Translations under genes and position numbers: made by a program
Shown here: in pieces, positions 25,471 through 34,893 of the stretch
Layout of the letters: each line of letters starts with the position of its first letter
Numbering within the stretch: position 1 is the stretch's first letter
Notes under the pieces: model-generated
What the model was told of the DNA's origin: nothing
What the model saw: the letters and a program-made list of their open reading frames with translations, nothing else
The model's database searches: none
Assembly (NCBI RefSeq): GCF_002285795.1
Contig: NZ_CP022961.1
Location: 2,542,001 to 2,606,000 of the forward strand
DNA from: Plantactinospora sp. KBS50
Lineage (GTDB): Bacteria; Actinomycetota; Actinomycetes; Mycobacteriales; Micromonosporaceae
Direction of reading: 5' to 3'
Length of the DNA stretch: 64,000 bases

Positions 25471-27276
25471 GTGATCCGTACCCAGAAAGCCGGGAGCCTG
25501 CGCGCGACGGACGCCGGCGCGACGGTGACGCTCGCCGGTTGGGTGGCCCGGCGCCGCGACCACGGCGGGGTGATCTTCGTCGACCTGCGCGACGCCTCCG
25601 GCGTGGTGCAGGTGGTGTTCCGCGAGGAGGACGCGCACGCGCTGCGGAACGAGTTCTGTGTGCGGGTGACCGGCGAGGTGACCCGGCGCCCCGAGGGCAA
25701 CGAGAATCCCGAGCTGCCGACCGGTGGGATCGAGGTGACCGCGACCGACCTGGAGGTGCTCTCCGAGGCCGCGCCGCTGCCGCTGCCGGTGGACGACCAG
25801 GTCGAGGCCGGTGACGACGTACGCCTCAAGTATCGCTACCTGGACCTGCGGCGCGGCGGGCCGGCGCGGGCCATCCGGCTGCGCTCCCGGGCCAACCAGC
25901 TGGCCCGCGGCGTGCTGCACGCGCACGACTTCCTGGAGATCGAGACTCCCACGCTGACCCGGTCCACCCCCGAGGGCGCCCGGGACTTCCTGGTCCCGGT
26001 CCGTCTCCAGCCCGGCACCTGGTACGCGCTGCCGCAGTCGCCGCAGCTGTTCAAGCAGCTGCTGATGGTCGGCGGGATGGAGCGGTACTACCAGATCGCC
26101 CGCTGCTACCGGGACGAGGACTTCCGGGCCGACCGGCAGCCGGAGTTCACCCAGCTGGACATCGAGATGTCGTTCGTCACCGAGGACGACGTGATCGCGC
26201 TCGGCGAGGAGATCGTCGCGGCGCTCTGGTCCGACCTGGCGGGCCACCGGATCTCCCAGCCGATTCCGCGGATCACCTGGCACGACGCGATGGCCCGGTA
26301 CGGCTCGGACAAGCCGGACCTGCGCTACGGCGTCGAGCTGACCGAGCTGACCGACCACCTGCGCGGCACCCAGTTCCGGGTGTTCGCGGCCGCGATCGAC
26401 GCGGGCGGGTACGTGGGTGCCGTGGTGATGCCCGGCGGTGCCGCGCAGAGCCGCAAGGAACTGGACGGCTGGCAGGACTGGGCGAAGGCGCGGGGTGCGC
26501 GCGGCCTCGCGTACGTGGTGCTGGACGCCGAGACCGGCGAGCCGCGCGGCCCGGTGGCCAGGAACCTGTCGGCCGAGCACCTGGGCGGGCTCGCCGACGC
26601 GGTGGGCGCGAAGCCCGGCGACGCGATCTTCTTCGCCGCCGCCGCGCACGCCCGCCAGGCGCAGGAGTTGCTGGGCGCGGCCCGGACCGAGATCGCCCGG
26701 CGGGCCAACCTGGTCGACGAGAGCGCCTGGGCGTTCTGCTGGGTGGTGGACGCGCCGATGTTCGAGCGCACCGACGAGGGCGGCTGGACCGCCGTGCACC
26801 ACCCGTTCACCTCACCCAACGCCGACTGGGTGGACCGGTTCGAGTCCGCGCCGGACCGCGCGCTGGCCTACGCGTACGACATCGTCTGCAACGGCAACGA
26901 GATCGGCGGCGGCTCGATCCGTATCCACCGCGCCGACGTGCAGCGCCGGGTCTTCGACCTGCTGGGGATCACCCCGGACGAGGCGCAGGACAAGTTCGGC
27001 TTCCTGCTGGAGGCGTTCAAGTACGGCCCGCCGCCGCACGGCGGCATCGCCTTCGGCTGGGACCGGGTCTGCATGCTGCTGGCCGGCGCGGACTCGATCC
27101 GCGAGGTCATCGCGTTCCCGAAGACCCGGGGTGGCTTCGACCCGCTGACCGGGGCACCCACTCCGATCACCGGTCAGCAGCGGGCCGAGGCGGGCATCGA
27201 CGCCAAGCCGAAGCCGCCGGCGGCCCCGCACGCCGGTACGGCCGGCCCGGCGGCCCCGGTCGCCGACCCCACCTGA
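25471..27276 (+). CDS. aspS: aspartyl-tRNA synthetase
   Basis: AspRS of the bacterial type, 601 residues. It has an N-terminal OB anticodon-binding domain ([23 protein letters not shown]), class II catalytic core with [22 protein letters not shown] and motif 2 [19 protein letters not shown], the bacterial GAD insertion domain (about 300-420), motif 3 ([16 protein letters not shown]) and a short Pro/Ala-rich tail. The GTG at 25471 has GAGGAG about 10 nt upstream. Bacteria without AsnRS often use a non-discriminating AspRS with GatCAB; this cannot be judged here. Confidence 0.96.
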   Translation: MIRTQKAGSLRATDAGATVTLAGWVARRRDHGGVIFVDLRDASGVVQVVFREEDAHALRNEFCVRVTGEVTRRPEGNENPELPTGGIEVTATDLEVLSEAAPLPLPVDDQVEAGDDVRLKYRYLDLRRGGPARAIRLRSRANQLARGVLHAHDFLEIETPTLTRSTPEGARDFLVPVRLQPGTWYALPQSPQLFKQLLMVGGMERYYQIARCYRDEDFRADRQPEFTQLDIEMSFVTEDDVIALGEEIVAALWSDLAGHRISQPIPRITWHDAMARYGSDKPDLRYGVELTELTDHLRGTQFRVFAAAIDAGGYVGAVVMPGGAAQSRKELDGWQDWAKARGARGLAYVVLDAETGEPRGPVARNLSAEHLGGLADAVGAKPGDAIFFAAAAHARQAQELLGAARTEIARRANLVDESAWAFCWVVDAPMFERTDEGGWTAVHHPFTSPNADWVDRFESAPDRALAYAYDIVCNGNEIGGGSIRIHRADVQRRVFDLLGITPDEAQDKFGFLLEAFKYGPPPHGGIAFGWDRVCMLLAGADSIREVIAFPKTRGGFDPLTGAPTPITGQQRAEAGIDAKPKPPAAPHAGTAGPAAPVADPT

Positions 27277-27309
27277 GGGCGCGGTGCCGCCGAGCGGTCC
27301 GACCATCGA

Positions 27310-27370
27310 GTTGACCAAGGCGTCTGCTGCTTTCGGAAGCGACTTCCGGCGCGCAGACGCCTTGACCAAC
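27310..27370. repeat. nested hairpin between aspS and the SDR gene
   Basis: Outer arms 27310-27327 and 27353-27370 pair over 18 bp with two mismatches; an inner hairpin CGGAAG/CTTCCG (27334-27349) lies in the loop. It begins 33 bp after the aspS stop and ends 20 bp before the next start. It may terminate aspS or be another intergenic palindrome. Confidence 0.55.
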
Positions 27371-27390
27371 GGGGACGGGCGGGTGGCCGG

Positions 27391-28215
27391 ATGACCTGGC
27401 TCGTGGTGGGGGCCAGCGGTTACCTCGGCGGCGAGCTGTGCCGGCAGGTGGGCGCGGCCGGCGACCGGGTGGTCGGGACGTACCGGAGCACCCCGCTCGA
27501 CCTGCCCGGCACGCAACCCCGCCGGCTGGACGTCCGGGACCGGGCCGCCGTGCGTGAGCTGGTGACCGCGGTACGCCCGGACGTGGTGATCAACACGGCG
27601 TACGACACCGCGGACTGGGCCACCACGGCGGACGCGGCCGGGTACGTCGCCGTCGCGGCGGCCGAGGTCGGTGCCCGGCTGGTGTTCGTCTCCTCCGACG
27701 CGCTGCACGCCGGTGCGCCCGAGCCGTACGGCGATGACGTCCCGCCCTCGCCGGTGAACCCCTACGGCGCGGCGAAGGCGGCCGCCGAGACGGCGGTCCG
27801 GCTGGTCGATCCCGGTGCCGTGCTGGTCCGGACGTCACTGATCATCGGGGACGAGCGGAGCAAGCAGATCCAGCTCTGTCTCGCCGCGCTGGCCGGCACC
27901 GCGACGCTCTTCTCCGACGAGATCCGCTGCCCGGTCGGGGTGGCCGATCTCGCGTCGGCGCTGCGGGAGCTGGCGGTCTCGCCGTACACGGGGGTGCTGA
28001 ACGTGGCCGGGCCGGACGCGGTCAGCCGGCCGGAGCTGGGCCGGCTGGTGGCAGGCCGGTACGGACTGGACCCGGCCGCGCTGCGCACGACGACCCGGGC
28101 GGAGGCCGGGTTGAGCCGCCCCGGCGACGTCCGGCTGGACAGTTCCCGGGCCGCGGACCTGGTGCGGACCCGACTGCGCGGCGCACACGAACTGCTGACC
28201 GGTGGCACCGCCTGA
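27391..28215 (+). CDS. extended SDR, RmlD-like (dTDP-4-dehydrorhamnose reductase family)
   Basis: The product is 274 residues. It shows the NAD(P)-binding motif GASGYLGGELCRQ at residues 7-19, VINTAYDTADW (where RmlD has its conserved Asn), the FVSSDALHAG segment and the catalytic tyrosine-lysine pair in NPYGAAKAAAE. This matches the RmlD-substrate-binding family (nucleotide-sugar reductases and related oxidoreductases). No other rhamnose genes are nearby, so the substrate is uncertain. It stands alone between two palindromic elements. Confidence 0.82.
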   Translation: MTWLVVGASGYLGGELCRQVGAAGDRVVGTYRSTPLDLPGTQPRRLDVRDRAAVRELVTAVRPDVVINTAYDTADWATTADAAGYVAVAAAEVGARLVFVSSDALHAGAPEPYGDDVPPSPVNPYGAAKAAAETAVRLVDPGAVLVRTSLIIGDERSKQIQLCLAALAGTATLFSDEIRCPVGVADLASALRELAVSPYTGVLNVAGPDAVSRPELGRLVAGRYGLDPAALRTTTRAEAGLSRPGDVRLDSSRAADLVRTRLRGAHELLTGGTA

Positions 28216-28477
28216 TCCGCCGCCTGTCCGCGTCCCGCATCCTCGTCGCGGCCGTGCTCGGGGTCTGAGGGTCGCCGGCATCGAGGCTTGATCCCGGCAT
28301 CCCTTGATCAACGCTGCCGCGGGGCCACCGACCGGCTTCGACCGTCTCCCGGCCGGCTCTGGATCATCCAGCCAGCGAGATCAACTCGTCTTCCGTGAAG
28401 TTGGGGTGTAACCGGCGCCCGAACACCCCAACTTCACGGAAGACGAGTTGACCTTCGGCGGGGCAGGGGAACGATGA
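28216..28477. other. intergenic region carrying the long palindrome, no gene seen
   Basis: The 308-bp gap between the SDR stop and the ArsR start holds the perfect palindrome at 28381-28451 and the operators at 28478-28520. A further short duplicated phrase, CTTGATC at 28288 and 28304, lies in the first part. I see no coding sequence in it. Confidence 0.5.
28381..28451. repeat. perfect 29-bp palindromic element
   Basis: Arms 28381-28409 and 28423-28451 are exact inverted repeats of 29 bp around a 13-nt loop. No U-tract follows. Its sequence is closely related to the imperfect palindrome at 2138-2218, so at least two copies exist in this window. It begins 166 bp after the SDR stop and ends 26 bp before the ArsR operators. 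It could end transcription, or be a miniature mobile or REP-like element. Confidence 0.85.
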
Positions 28478-28520
28478 TGCACAAGACTTGTGCAAAGAGG
28501 TTGTGCACAATTATTGTGCA
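28478..28520. promoter_or_regulatory. two identical operators in front of the ArsR/MFS operon
   Basis: TGCACAA-N3-TTGTGCA occurs at 28478-28494 and 28504-28520, with all half-sites exact and centres 26 bp apart. Between them TTGTGCACAA (28501-28510) is itself a perfect palindrome. The second site ends three bases before the ATG at 28524 and there is no ribosome site, so the mRNA may be leaderless and the repressor would sit on the start. Likely bound by the downstream ArsR-type protein. Confidence 0.8.
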
Positions 28521-28523
28521 TGC

Positions 28524-29270
28524 ATGGCAGAGACGGCACGAGAGCTTCGGCGGGTACGCCTGGACCACCGGCAGGTGCGGGTGCTCGCGCATCCGCTCCG
28601 GATGCGCCTGCTCGGCGAGCTGCGGTCGCGCGGGCCGGCCACCGCGACGGCGCTGGCCGATCGGCTGCACACCAACACCGGCGCGACCAGCTATCACCTG
28701 CGCCAGCTCGCGGAGGTCGGGCTGGTGCGGGAGGAGGCCGACCGGGGGACCGCCCGGCAGCGATGGTGGCGCGCGGCGCACGAGCTGACCAGTTGGGATC
28801 CGACCGATTTCGACGACGACCCGGACGCCCGGGCCGCCGTGGAGTGGGTCCAGCGCAACCAGGTGCGGTATTTCGCCGAGAGCGCGGAACGCTGGCTGGA
28901 GGCCGAGTCGGGCTTTCCGACCGCCTGGCGCGACGCGGCCGGAATGAGCGACATCCAGCTGATGCTCACCCCGGACCAGCTCGCGGCGCTGAAGACCGAG
29001 CTGTGGCAGACGCTGCTGCGCTACCGCACGGAACCGCCGGCCGCCCCGGCCCCGGCCCCTGGCGACCATCCCGCCGCGGACCCGGACCAGCACGCCGCAC
29101 CCGGCGGCGGCCCGGCCGTGGACCCGGAGCCGGCCGCCGCGCCCGGCGGCGGCCCGGCCGTGGACCCGGCCGTGGACCCGGACCCGGCCGCCGCGGCCGG
29201 TGGCGGGACGGCCGCGGCCCGACCGGTGCAGCTCTTCCTGGCCGGATACCCCGTCGTCGAGGGGGAGTGA
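28524..29270 (+). CDS. ArsR-family (winged helix-turn-helix) transcriptional regulator
   Basis: The product is 248 residues from ATG 28524. The N-terminal winged helix (VRVLAHPLRMRLLGELRSRGP, then TNTGATSYHLRQLAEVGLV) is of the HTH_20/ArsR type; no metal-binding ELCVCDL motif is present, so it is probably not a metal sensor. A helical middle domain (residues 95-175) probably mediates dimerisation or ligand binding. It is followed by an Ala/Pro/Gly/Asp repeat-rich linker (DPDQHAAPGGGPAVDPEPAAAPG type) and a short hydrophobic end. The in-frame upstream GTG 28488 lies inside the operators and is unlikely. It overlaps the transporter by one base (TGATG). Confidence 0.88.
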   Translation: MAETARELRRVRLDHRQVRVLAHPLRMRLLGELRSRGPATATALADRLHTNTGATSYHLRQLAEVGLVREEADRGTARQRWWRAAHELTSWDPTDFDDDPDARAAVEWVQRNQVRYFAESAERWLEAESGFPTAWRDAAGMSDIQLMLTPDQLAALKTELWQTLLRYRTEPPAAPAPAPGDHPAADPDQHAAPGGGPAVDPEPAAAPGGGPAVDPAVDPDPAAAAGGGTAAARPVQLFLAGYPVVEGE

Positions 29271-30655
29271 TGGGTGCGCTGACCGTCCGGCAGGCACGTC
29301 GGCGCTACCTGATCCTGCACGGGCTGCGTTGGTTGCCCAGCGGTCTGATCATCCCGGTGCTCGTCCTGCTGATGCAGGAACGCGGCCTGTCGCTGCCGCA
29401 GATCGGCCTGGTGACGGCCGCCCAGGGCCTGTTGGTGCTGGCCCTGGAACTGCCGACCGGAGGGCTCTCGGACGCCTTCGGCAGCAGGCCGGTGCTGGTG
29501 GTGGCCGCCGTACTCAACGTGCTGTCGCTGGCGCTGTTCGCGGTGGCCTCCTCGGTGCTCCTGTTCGTGCTGGTGTTCCTGCTCCAGGGCGTGTACCGGG
29601 CGCTGGACAGCGGCCCGCTGGACTCCTGGTACGTCAACGCGGCGCTCGCCGAGGACCCGGACGCCGACCTGGAACGCGGGCTCGGCGGCGCCGGTACCGT
29701 CACCGGGCTGGCCGTCGGGCTCGGCGCGCTGGCCAGCGGCGGCCTGGTCGCGCTCGGCCCGCTCGGGCCGGTCAGCGCGCTGACCCTGCCGGTGCTGGTG
29801 GCTGTGCTCGCGCAACTGGGCGCGCTCGTCGCACTGCTGGCGCTGCTCGTGGAGGTACGCCCGGCGGGCGGTAGGGGCGCGCTGCGCGCGTCGGCCCGCG
29901 AGGTGCCGAGGGCCATCGGCGGGGCGTTCGGGCTGCTGCGCCGCTCCCGGGTGCTGCTCGCGCTGGTCCTCGTGGAGGTGTTCTGGGGCTTCGGCATGGT
30001 CACCTTCGAGACGTTGCTGCCGGTCCGGCTCGCCGAGGTGGCCGGCGGCGCGACCCGGGCGGCGGCGCTGCTCGGCCCGGCCGGGTCGGCGGCCTGGATC
30101 GCCTCGGCAGCCGGTGCCGCGCTCGCCGTTCCGCTGGCCCGCCGGATCGGCGTCGCGCCGGCCGCCGCGCTGATGCGGGTACTCCAGGGCGCCACGGTGC
30201 TCGGCATGGGGCTGCTGGCCGGTCCGGCCGGGGTGCTGGCGGCCTACCTGGCCTGCTACCTGGTGCACGGGGCGAGCAATCCGGTGCACCAGGGACTGCT
30301 GCACCGCCAGGTGGATGGGCCGTACCGGACCAGCGTGATCTCGTTGAACTCGATGATGGCCCAGCCGGCGGCGGCGCTGGGTGGGGTGGCGCTCACCGCG
30401 CTGGCCGGTGCCACCAGCGTGAGCACGGCGATGCTGGCCGGCGCCGTGGTGCTGGCCGCCGCCGCGCCGCTGTACCTGCCGGCCTGGCGTGCCAGGCCGA
30501 CCGGACCGGACGGTACGCCGACGGCGCAGGCCGCAGCGGACGGTACGCGGGCAGCGCACGGTACGCCGACGGCGCCCACCGGTCCGGATGGTGCGCCGGT
30601 CGGCCCGGCCGGTGCGGCGGTCGCCGCCCCGGGCGCCGGCCGGCCCGGAGATTGA
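29270..30655 (+). CDS. MFS transporter, 12-helix type
   Basis: This 461-residue membrane protein has about 12 hydrophobic segments and motif A in the form GGLSDAFGSRPVLV between helices 2 and 3. It ends in a cytoplasmic tail of about 55 residues rich in Pro/Thr/Gly/Ala. The start overlaps the regulator stop, so the genes are translationally coupled: an ArsR/MFS self-regulated export cassette. Bacterial transporters of this layout often export drugs or sugars; the substrate is unknown. The C-terminal tail is encoded by repetitive DNA (ACGGTACGCCGACGGCG type, 30520-30580). Confidence 0.85.
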   Translation: MGALTVRQARRRYLILHGLRWLPSGLIIPVLVLLMQERGLSLPQIGLVTAAQGLLVLALELPTGGLSDAFGSRPVLVVAAVLNVLSLALFAVASSVLLFVLVFLLQGVYRALDSGPLDSWYVNAALAEDPDADLERGLGGAGTVTGLAVGLGALASGGLVALGPLGPVSALTLPVLVAVLAQLGALVALLALLVEVRPAGGRGALRASAREVPRAIGGAFGLLRRSRVLLALVLVEVFWGFGMVTFETLLPVRLAEVAGGATRAAALLGPAGSAAWIASAAGAALAVPLARRIGVAPAAALMRVLQGATVLGMGLLAGPAGVLAAYLACYLVHGASNPVHQGLLHRQVDGPYRTSVISLNSMMAQPAAALGGVALTALAGATSVSTAMLAGAVVLAAAAPLYLPAWRARPTGPDGTPTAQAAADGTRAAHGTPTAPTGPDGAPVGPAGAAVAAPGAGRPGD

Positions 30656-30717
30656 CGGCGGTGCCCGTTGGGTACATCCCGCGCCGACCCACTGGGAACC
30701 CCCACCGGAGGACTGAC

Positions 30718-30930
30718 ATGCTGGCCATTGCCGCCGCCATCGTTTTTGGTTTCGCCCTGCTGCTCGACCTGTTCGACACGGACCTCGGTGCGCACGACCT
30801 GTTCAACTGGAACACGCTGGTGCTCATCGGCCTGTTGCTGCTCTCCCTCTACCTGGCCGGCGTCGGCCGGGGACCGGCCACCGGCGGTGGTGGTCGCTGG
30901 TACCGGGGCCGTCGTCCGGGCCGGGGCTGA
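30718..30930 (+). CDS. small two-span membrane protein
   Basis: The product is 70 residues from ATG 30718, with GGAGG six to seven nt upstream. Two hydrophobic helices (about 2-20 and 30-47) are separated by a short acidic loop (DTDLGAHDLFNW). It ends in a Gly/Arg-rich basic tail (GGGGRWYRGRRPGR). The family is seen widely in actinobacteria as a hypothetical protein; no function is known to me. An earlier in-frame GTG exists but lacks a ribosome site. Confidence 0.75.
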   Translation: MLAIAAAIVFGFALLLDLFDTDLGAHDLFNWNTLVLIGLLLLSLYLAGVGRGPATGGGGRWYRGRRPGRG

Positions 30931-31000
30931 CCGGCGGGTGTGACCGGCTCGGCCTCGGCGTGTTTCCGGCGCCGCCGGCCGGGCCGGTACTGTCGTGCTG

Positions 31001-32701
31001 ATGGAACCGGACGGCCTGTTTGCGCTTACCGAGCCCGGCGCCGTGGGTGCGGCGTCCGCGGGCTCGGCCGGTGGTCGTACGGCGCCCGCGGCCGGCGGGC
31101 GTCCGGCCGTCGCGGGGGCCGCCGCCGGGGAGGGGCTGTCCCGGCCCGGGCCGGATTCGCCGCTGGCCGTGCGGATGCGCCCGGCCAGCCTGGACGAGTT
31201 GGTCGGCCAGGACCATCTGCTCGCGGCGGGGGCGCCGCTGCGACAGTTGGTGGCCGGATCGGCGCCGATGTCGGTCATCCTGTGGGGGCCGCCGGGCAGC
31301 GGCAAGACCACTATCGCGCACCTGGTCGCGGGCGCGACCGACCGCGAGTTCGTCGCCATGTCGGCGCTGTCGGCCGGGGTGAAGGACGTCCGCGCGGTCA
31401 TCGACGCGGCCCGCCGCCGGCGCCGTGCCGGCGGCTCGCCGACCGTGCTGTTCATCGACGAGGTCCACCGGTTCAGCAAGACCCAGCAGGACTCGCTGCT
31501 GGCGGCCGTCGAGGACCGGACGGTCACGCTGCTGGCGGCCACCACCGAGAACCCGTACTTCTCGGTCATCTCGCCGCTGCTGTCCCGGTGCGTGCTGCTC
31601 ACCCTGCAACCGCTGGGCGAGGACGCGGTGCGCGGGCTGCTGCGCCGCGCAGTGTCCGACGAGCGTGGCCTGGCCGGCGCGGTGACGCTCGCCGAGGAGG
31701 CCGAGGACCATCTGGTACGCCTGGCCGGCGGCGACGTGCGCAAGGCACTGACCGCGCTGGAGGCAGCCGCGGGTGCGGCCCGGGCGCGGGGCGACCGGCG
31801 GATCGGCCTCGCCGTGGCCGAGCAGGCGGTGGACGTGGCGGCCGTCCGCTACGACCGGGACGGCGACGCGCACTACGACGTGACCAGCGCCTTCATCAAG
31901 AGCATGCGCGGCTCGGACGTGGACGCGGCGCTGCACTGGCTGGCCCGGATGCTGGTGGCCGGGGAGGATGCCCGGTTCATCGCGCGCCGGATCGTGATCT
32001 TCGCGAGCGAGGACGTCGGGATGGCCGACCCCGCCGCGCTCTCGGTCGCCACCGCCGCGGCGCACGCCGTCGAGTACGTCGGGTTGCCCGAGGCGCAGCT
32101 CAACCTGGCCCAGGCGGTGATCCACATGGCCACCGCGCCCAAGTCGAACTCCGCGACCGCGGCGCTGACGGCGGCCATGGCGGACGTCCGGGCCGGGCGC
32201 GGCGGGCCGGTGCCGCCGGCGTTGCGCGACTCGCACTATCCCGGTTCCCGCGGGCTGGGTCACGGCCGCGGCTACCGCTATCCGCATGACGACAAGCGTG
32301 GGGTGCTCACCCAGCAGTACGCTCCGGACGACCTCGTGGGGGTGGACTACTACCGGCCGGCCGGGCACGGCGCCGAGCGGGCGGTGGCCGGCCGGCTGCC
32401 CGCGCTGCGCGGCATCGTGCGCGGGCTGCCCGACCGACCGGCCGCGAGGACCGAGCCGGTCGCAAGGAGTGAGTCGGGCGCGGGGGCGGAGTCGGTGGCA
32501 AGGACCGAGCCGGCCGCGGGGGCGGAGTCGGTGGCAAGGGTCGAGCCGGCCGCGGGGAACGAGCCGGGCGCACCGTCGGGGAACGGTTCCGTACGGGACG
32601 CGGACGCCGGCGCGGGCCGGGATGGGGCCGGCGGTGCGGATGGCGCCACCGGTACGGTGCCGACCGCGGGTGAGCGGGTCGTGGAGGGGGAGCGGCAGTG
32701 A
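31001..32701 (+). CDS. rarA: replication-associated recombination protein A (RarA/MgsA AAA+ ATPase)
   Basis: RarA is a clamp-loader-like AAA+ ATPase that acts at stalled replication forks. The product is 566 residues. After a disordered N-terminus come [11 protein letters not shown], Walker [10 protein letters not shown] (about residues 91-99), Walker [11 protein letters not shown], sensor [10 protein letters not shown], and the MgsA C-terminal tetramerisation region ([34 protein letters not shown]). The last 110 residues are low-complexity, with a 36-bp DNA repeat. ATG 31001 has no ribosome site. TACTGT (30988-30993) eight bases upstream suggests a leaderless mRNA. GTG 30995 is an alternative start. 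Confidence 0.93.
   Translation: MEPDGLFALTEPGAVGAASAGSAGGRTAPAAGGRPAVAGAAAGEGLSRPGPDSPLAVRMRPASLDELVGQDHLLAAGAPLRQLVAGSAPMSVILWGPPGSGKTTIAHLVAGATDREFVAMSALSAGVKDVRAVIDAARRRRRAGGSPTVLFIDEVHRFSKTQQDSLLAAVEDRTVTLLAATTENPYFSVISPLLSRCVLLTLQPLGEDAVRGLLRRAVSDERGLAGAVTLAEEAEDHLVRLAGGDVRKALTALEAAAGAARARGDRRIGLAVAEQAVDVAAVRYDRDGDAHYDVTSAFIKSMRGSDVDAALHWLARMLVAGEDARFIARRIVIFASEDVGMADPAALSVATAAAHAVEYVGLPEAQLNLAQAVIHMATAPKSNSATAALTAAMADVRAGRGGPVPPALRDSHYPGSRGLGHGRGYRYPHDDKRGVLTQQYAPDDLVGVDYYRPAGHGAERAVAGRLPALRGIVRGLPDRPAARTEPVARSESGAGAESVARTEPAAGAESVARVEPAAGNEPGAPSGNGSVRDADAGAGRDGAGGADGATGTVPTAGERVVEGERQ
32485..32556 (+). repeat. 36-bp tandem repeat in the rarA 3' end
   Basis: Two near-identical 36-bp units (32485-32520 and 32521-32556) encode Ala/Glu/Ser/Val/Arg/Pro-rich 12-residue repeats in the disordered RarA tail. 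The unit length is a multiple of three, so the frame is kept. Confidence 0.75.
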
Positions 32702-34893
32702 CACGGCGTAGCCCGGACCAGCCGGGTGACGGTCCGAACGAGCGGCGCGAACCGGCCGACGGGCCGCGTCGGGGGCGTGCCCGGTTCGAGCCCGGGCCGG
32801 AGGCGTCGGCGGCGGACGGCGAGGGCTTCCACCGGCCGCGGCACGGCAGCCACGGCGCGGCCGAGGACAGCGGCGAGATCCGCCGGCCGCGGCACGCCGG
32901 CGCCGAGCAGTCCGACCCGCACCGCCAGGGCATGCCGGCAGAGGGCCCGGCCCGGCCGGCCCGGCCGTCCGACTGGCTGCGCCGCGAGCGTGGCGGCCGG
33001 CCGTCCCCGGCCGGCGGCGCCGCGCCGACCCCGCCGCCACCCGCACCGTCGCCGGGCCGCCCGGCCGGCCCACCGCCCGGGTCCGGCATGCCGCCGTCCG
33101 GCCGTCCGCCGGTGCCGCCGGGTGCCGCCGGGCCGCCGAGAGCGGCTGGTCCGTCCGCACGGCCGGTGAGCGGTCCGGCCGGTCGTCCGCCGGTGCCGCC
33201 GGGGGCTGCCGGTCCGTCGTCGCGTCCGGTGAGTGGCCCGGCCGGTCGTCCGCCGATCCCGCCGGGGACGCCGGTGCCGCCGGGAGCCGCCGGTCCGTCG
33301 TCGCGTCCGGTGAGCGGCCCGGCCGGTCGTCCGCCGGTGCCGCCCGGCCGAGGCGGCCCCGGTACGCCGGCCGGTGGCCCGCAGCCGGGCCGGGCGCGTC
33401 CCGTCCCCGGCGGCCCGAACCCTCCCGCCGGCGCCCAGCCGCCGGCCGGTCCGAACATCCCGGGAGCCCGTCCCGGTGCCCCCGCCGGGCGGAGCGCGCC
33501 GCCGCGGCCCGGGTCCGGTGTGGAGCCGGGCCGGGGTTCCGCCCGGCCACCGGCCCGACCCGGGGGTGGTCCGGGCGGCGCCGCGCCGGTCCCCGGGGCG
33601 CCCGCGCGGCCGGACGGCCGGCCGCCGGCACCGGGTGGTCCCGCGCCGCGGACCGCGGCGCCGCACGGCACCGGCGTCGTGAGCGGCCCGCTGCCGACTC
33701 CGGGCGGCCCGACCGACGCCCCGCCCCGTCCGCCCGGCGCGAACCCCGCGTCCCGCTCGCCCGGCGCGAACCCTCCGCCCCGGCCGGCGGGTGCCGGCCG
33801 GGCGGCCCCGCCCGGCGCCAACCCCGCGTCCCGCTCGCCCGGCGCCAACCCGGCGTCCCGCTCGCCCGGCGCCAACCCCGCGTCCCGGCCGTCTGGTGCC
33901 CTGCCGGGCACCGGGGCATCGCCGGCCGGTGGCGGCAGACCGCCCGCCGGCAGCGCCGCGCCGCCGCGCGCCGGTGGCGCCGCAACACCGCCCGCCGGTG
34001 GCGCCGCTCCGTCGCGTACGGCCGGTGCCGCGCCCTCGACGCCCGTGCCGCCGGCGCGGGCCGGTGCCGGGACGGCGGCGGTGCCCGCCGGGCCGGGCGG
34101 CGCGGGGACGCCGACGCCGGTGCAGCCGGGACCGGCATCCGGCCCGACCCGGGACGCCGCCGGCACCGCCGCCCGGGACGCCGCCGGCACCGCCGCCCGG
34201 GACGGCGCCGGCAGCGGGTCCCGGGACGGCCGCAGCCATCCGCTGTCGGCCGGGGTCGGTGTGGTCCGCGACGCCCAGTCCGAACTGCGCCGGCAGATGC
34301 GGGAGAAGCGCCAACTGCGGCTGGCCTCCCTCGTCGTGGCCTGCGTGGTGCTGCTCGCCGCGCTGCCGCTGTACTTCGGCCTCCGCACGGTCGGTCGGGA
34401 CCCGGTCTTCACCTCCCTGGACGACCTCGGCCTGCCCGGCTGGGCGGCCACCGGCACGGTCGACGACATCAGCGGCAACCGCTGGTGCCTGATGGAATGC
34501 CGGCTGCGCGAACGCATCACCCGGTCCAGCCGCGAGCCGGACGAGACGAACAAGGTGTACACGGCCGCGCTCACCGCGGCCGGCTGGCGGCCGTGGCAGC
34601 CGCCGCTGTGCCCCGAGCAGAAGGTGGACGGGCACTACGGCTGCTGGCGGCGGGACGAGCTGACCCTGGACCTGTGGGTGCGCAAGCCGACCTGCACCCT
34701 TGTCGCCGAGCCCAGCGTGCCGCCGGACGGCCAGGTGCAGCCGCCGGCGGAGGAGCGCAAGGACGACGAGGACTGCGCCGGCTCGCAGGTGTCGCTGAAG
34801 GTGCGCAACGCCGTCGACGACGACCGGACCCGGCCCGGGCCGGACATCAGCCCGTCGATCGAGGACATCGATCCCGAGCCCGGCCCTTCCTGA
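32698..34893 (+). CDS. very proline/glycine/alanine-rich single-span membrane protein
   Basis: I do not recognise this family. The product is 731 residues. The GTG start overlaps the rarA stop (GTGA), so it is translationally coupled to rarA. Residues 1-535 are disordered and dominated by Pro, Gly, Ala, Arg and Ser, with internal repeats ([17 protein letters not shown] three to four times; GANPASRSP four times). A basic stretch ([14 protein letters not shown]) precedes one membrane span (about 541-563). The external domain of about 165 residues has six cysteines (WCLMEC, PLCPEQ, YGCW, PTC, EDC) and an acidic tail. The long intracellular part resembles proline-rich partner-binding regions of cell-envelope proteins, but no function can be assigned. 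Confidence 0.75.
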   Translation: MTRRSPDQPGDGPNERREPADGPRRGRARFEPGPEASAADGEGFHRPRHGSHGAAEDSGEIRRPRHAGAEQSDPHRQGMPAEGPARPARPSDWLRRERGGRPSPAGGAAPTPPPPAPSPGRPAGPPPGSGMPPSGRPPVPPGAAGPPRAAGPSARPVSGPAGRPPVPPGAAGPSSRPVSGPAGRPPIPPGTPVPPGAAGPSSRPVSGPAGRPPVPPGRGGPGTPAGGPQPGRARPVPGGPNPPAGAQPPAGPNIPGARPGAPAGRSAPPRPGSGVEPGRGSARPPARPGGGPGGAAPVPGAPARPDGRPPAPGGPAPRTAAPHGTGVVSGPLPTPGGPTDAPPRPPGANPASRSPGANPPPRPAGAGRAAPPGANPASRSPGANPASRSPGANPASRPSGALPGTGASPAGGGRPPAGSAAPPRAGGAATPPAGGAAPSRTAGAAPSTPVPPARAGAGTAAVPAGPGGAGTPTPVQPGPASGPTRDAAGTAARDAAGTAARDGAGSGSRDGRSHPLSAGVGVVRDAQSELRRQMREKRQLRLASLVVACVVLLAALPLYFGLRTVGRDPVFTSLDDLGLPGWAATGTVDDISGNRWCLMECRLRERITRSSREPDETNKVYTAALTAAGWRPWQPPLCPEQKVDGHYGCWRRDELTLDLWVRKPTCTLVAEPSVPPDGQVQPPAEERKDDEDCAGSQVSLKVRNAVDDDRTRPGPDISPSIEDIDPEPGPS
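33110..33900 (+). repeat. internal DNA repeats of the proline-rich gene
   Basis: Units of about 60 bp encoding [21 protein letters not shown] recur between 33110 and 33350. Shorter 27-bp units encoding GANPASRSP recur between about 33730 and 33890. Both keep the frame. Such arrays expand and contract easily, so the length may vary between strains. Confidence 0.7.

Noticed and set aside
28488-28523. Upstream GTG start of the ArsR gene at 28488
   Set aside because: The codons lie within the operator palindromes and would add 12 unnatural residues; ATG 28524 opens a normal regulator.
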